Source: Helicobacteraceae bacterium (lineage in GTDB: Bacteria > Campylobacterota > Campylobacteria > Campylobacterales > SZUA-545). Taken from it: a stretch of DNA of 7,898 nt. The stretch covers positions 1 to 7,898 of the forward strand of contig JAABTA010000031.1 in assembly GCA_011390075.1 (NCBI GenBank), given 5' to 3'. Within the stretch, counting starts at the first letter, position 1, and each line of letters starts with the position of its first letter. Positions 6,063 through 7,898 of this stretch are shown piece after piece. Below the pieces are notes generated by a model. That model was not told where the DNA came from and ran no database searches. It saw only the letters and a program-made list of their open reading frames with translations. The translations under genes and the position numbers were made by a program.

Positions 6063-6878
6063 ATGGAACAACAAAATATTAATATTAATGTAGCAAAAAG
6101 AGAAAAAGACAATAAAGACTTAAGAGTCAAAGTAGAGGCGAGAGATTTGGATCTTTGGTATAGTGATAATCATGCACTAAGAAATATCAATATGGATATT
6201 TATGAAAAGAAGATAACCTCTTTTATTGGTGCTTCTGGTTGTGGAAAGTCTACCTTTTTACGATGCTTAAATAGAATGAATGATCTTATCTCAGATGTGA
6301 CGATTAAAGGAAAGATCTCAGTAGATGGTCACAATATCTACGCTCCTGGTGTGGATGAAGTGGCGGTGAGAAAAAAGATAGGGATGGTATTTCAGCAACC
6401 AAATCCTTTTCCTAAAAGTATCTATGAAAATGTTGCCTACGCACCACTGATGCATGATATTGTTAAAAAGGGAAGTGATTGTGACGAGCTGGTTGAGAAC
6501 TCTTTAAAAGGCGCTGGACTTTGGGAAGAGGTCAAAGATAAACTCAAAGAGCCAGGAACAGCGCTTAGTGGTGGTCAGCAACAAAGGCTCTGCATTGCTA
6601 GAACTATTGCTGTGAAACCTGATATTATTTTAATGGATGAGCCAACGAGTGCTCTTGATCCAATCTCCACGCAAACAATTGAGAGCCTTATGCTCTCTTT
6701 AAAAGAGCAGTTTACGATTATTGTTGTCACTCACAATATGCAACAAGCCACAAGGGTTGCAGACTATACAGCTTTTTTCCACTTAGGGGAGATTATTGAG
6801 TACAACGAAACAGAACAAATTTTTATTAATCCACAAGTGAGCAAGACAGAGCAGTACATTACAGGTCAATTTGGTTAA
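6063..6878 (+). CDS. pstB: phosphate ABC transporter ATP-binding protein PstB
   Basis: This is a 271-residue cytoplasmic ATPase that powers phosphate import, presumably as a dimer under PstC/PstA. All ABC motifs are present: Walker A GASGCGKST (56-64), Q-loop FQQPNPFP (110-117), signature LSGGQ (168-172), Walker B ILMDEP (189-194), D-loop SALD (196-199) and switch His224. FQQPNPFP and LNRMNDLI are typical of PstB rather than other ABC ATPases. Walker A has Ala at its second position, where PstB usually has Pro; this should be harmless. An N-terminal hydrophilic tail of about 20 residues precedes the domain. The start follows pstA by 9 bp, with AAGAGG (6052-6057) as ribosome-binding site overlapping the pstA stop. 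Confidence 0.97.
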   Translation: MEQQNININVAKREKDNKDLRVKVEARDLDLWYSDNHALRNINMDIYEKKITSFIGASGCGKSTFLRCLNRMNDLISDVTIKGKISVDGHNIYAPGVDEVAVRKKIGMVFQQPNPFPKSIYENVAYAPLMHDIVKKGSDCDELVENSLKGAGLWEEVKDKLKEPGTALSGGQQQRLCIARTIAVKPDIILMDEPTSALDPISTQTIESLMLSLKEQFTIIVVTHNMQQATRVADYTAFFHLGEIIEYNETEQIFINPQVSKTEQYITGQFG

Positions 6879-6909
6879 GAATTTCTCAAAGAAAATATAA
6901 AGGACAGAT

Positions 6910-7569
6910 ATGTTACCAAACTATGAAGAACACTATAAAGAGTTAGGAAGCACTCTTAAACTGCTTTCACAAAGAGCTATTAATGTTCACAAACAAGTGC
7001 TCTCTAGCTTTTTGAACAAAGATGCTGTTGGTTTAAAAAAGGCTGTTAATGAAGTAAAAGATTTTCATACAAAAGCCAATGAGTATGACAATCACACCAT
7101 TAAACTCGTAGCAAGATATCAGCCAGAGGGCCCAATGCTTAGAAATGTTATTACAAGCTTAAAGATTACCAATGAGCTTGTCCGTGTAGTTGCTGGGGCG
7201 AAGATCTTTTCAAAAAATGCCACCTCTGTTATTGAGTCGGGTTTTGATTTTTCTCCTTATAATAATGAGATTATCAAACTCTACGAGACATCTATAGAGG
7301 CTCTTGAGTTAGCTCTTGATGGCGAGGAGATAGAGGACATTCAAGACTATATGAGCGAAATTAAAGCAAAAGAGACCATTACTGATGAGTACTATCAGTT
7401 TTTGCAAGATAATATGCTAAGCTCTATTCTCACAAAAGGAACCAATACCAAAGAGGTATTTAAAGTTCTTAGAATTATGAGAAAACTAGAGCGAGTAGCT
7501 GACCACGCTGTCACCATATCCTACCTTGTAGAGTATGCCCAGACCGGCGGAACTTTAGAAAGTTTTTAA
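6910..7569 (+). CDS. phoU: PhoU-family phosphate transport/signalling regulator
   Basis: This 219-residue, largely helical cytoplasmic protein has the usual PhoU length. PhoU proteins link the state of PstSCAB to the phosphate sensor kinase and restrain uptake when phosphate is plentiful. Two PhoU repeats are visible: the first ends around 78-103 (RNVITSLKITNELVRVV) and the second around 183-210 (VLRIMRKLERVADHA). The second retains the E-R-x-x-D-H metal-binding pattern (Glu194, Asp198). The corresponding part of the first reads ELVRVVAGA, apparently lacking the equivalent Glu and Asp. It starts 31 bp after pstB, with AAAGGA 5 nt before the ATG, and ends 10 bp before the response regulator gene. 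Both its sequence and its place in the operon support the call. Confidence 0.9.
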   Translation: MLPNYEEHYKELGSTLKLLSQRAINVHKQVLSSFLNKDAVGLKKAVNEVKDFHTKANEYDNHTIKLVARYQPEGPMLRNVITSLKITNELVRVVAGAKIFSKNATSVIESGFDFSPYNNEIIKLYETSIEALELALDGEEIEDIQDYMSEIKAKETITDEYYQFLQDNMLSSILTKGTNTKEVFKVLRIMRKLERVADHAVTISYLVEYAQTGGTLESF

Positions 7570-7579
7570 AGAGAAAGAT

Positions 7580-7898
7580 ATGAGCCAAACTCCATTAATT
7601 GTTGCCATTGAAGATGAAGAGGACCTTTTAGAGCTTTTAGAATTTAGACTCTCAAAAGAGGGTTATGATGTGGTTGGATATACCTCTACAGATAATGTTA
7701 TCAATATTATCAATGAAGAGGATGTCAAACTGCTCTTAGTAGATAGAAACCTAGCAGGAAAAGAGGGGAGCGACTTTATTGCAGAACTGCGAGAAAGGGG
7801 CTACCAAGTTCCTGTGGTTTTTTTGACAGCCAAGGCTTCTCAAGAGGATATTATAGATGGCTTGAGTAAAGGAGCTGATGACTATATTACAAAACCAT
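7580..7898 (+). CDS. phoB: PhoB-like response regulator, receiver domain (3' truncated by window)
   Basis: The first 106 residues are visible and cover nearly all of a CheY-like receiver domain. The acidic pocket is Glu11/Asp12, the predicted phospho-acceptor is Asp55 (LLLVDRNL), the switch residue is Thr83 (VFLTAK) and the conserved lysine is Lys105 (YITKP). The output domain lies beyond the edge; a winged-helix OmpR/PhoB type is expected but not seen. Its place 10 bp after phoU in a pst operon, together with the Pho-box-like element before pstS, makes a phosphate-responsive regulator likely, equivalent to PhoB or Campylobacter PhosR. The start is supported by position and a weak A/G-rich site (AAGAGAAAG). 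No histidine kinase is in the window; it may follow. The symbol phoB is by context, not by the DNA-binding domain. Confidence 0.8.
   Translation, partial: MSQTPLIVAIEDEEDLLELLEFRLSKEGYDVVGYTSTDNVINIINEEDVKLLLVDRNLAGKEGSDFIAELRERGYQVPVVFLTAKASQEDIIDGLSKGADDYITKP

Noticed and set aside
6879..6909. TTTCT-CAA-AGAAA hairpin between pstB and phoU
   Set aside because: A 5-bp A/T stem in a 31-bp gap; too weak to support attenuation.
1..7898. CRISPR array, insertion sequence, tRNA or rRNA genes
   Set aside because: No regularly spaced repeats, transposase, terminal inverted repeats or cloverleaf-like sequence were seen by eye; no search program was run.

Overview
The window most resembles a Campylobacterota (Epsilonproteobacteria) chromosome, perhaps a sulfur oxidiser of the Sulfurimonas/Sulfurovum/Sulfurospirillum kind. 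This is inferred from low GC, A/T-rich promoters, a type II-like sulfide:quinone reductase, and a response regulator whose phospho-acceptor segment reads DRNLAGKEG. The genus cannot be fixed without a database search.

Layout: (1) Bases 2-217 are the 3' end of a nucleotide-sugar dehydrogenase, most like UDP-N-acetyl-D-mannosamine dehydrogenase. (2) A very A/T-rich gap of 151 bp carries a candidate promoter. (3) At 369-2006 on + lie a Tat-signal-bearing FAD sulfide:quinone reductase and, directly after its stop codon and in the same frame, a TTG-started 76-residue protein with two predicted membrane segments. (4) At 2057-2329 on - is a convergent HU/IHF-family DNA-binding protein, with a hairpin between the two 3' ends. 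(5) A 181-bp divergent intergenic region follows, with a promoter for the HU/IHF gene on - and a Pho-box-like promoter for pstS on +. (6) From 2511 to the right edge is a phosphate-uptake and regulation operon: pstS, a strong intercistronic hairpin, pstC, pstA, pstB, phoU, and the N-terminal receiver domain of a PhoB-like response regulator, cut by the window end. Gaps from pstC onward are 9, 9, 31 and 10 bp.

How the genes work together: PstS binds phosphate in the periplasm, PstC/PstA form the channel and PstB hydrolyses ATP. PhoU normally links transporter state to the phosphate two-component system, whose regulator is probably the last gene. A tandem 7-4-7 repeat placed 10 bp before the pstS -10 box suggests that this regulator controls its own operon. 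The sulfide oxidase and its small membrane companion look like a separate transcription unit for periplasm-facing sulfide oxidation into the quinone pool.

I found no clearly new multi-gene system. The points most worth following are the in-frame pairing of sqr with a small membrane ORF, the Pho-box-like element, the pstS/pstC hairpin, and an apparently degenerate first metal site in PhoU.
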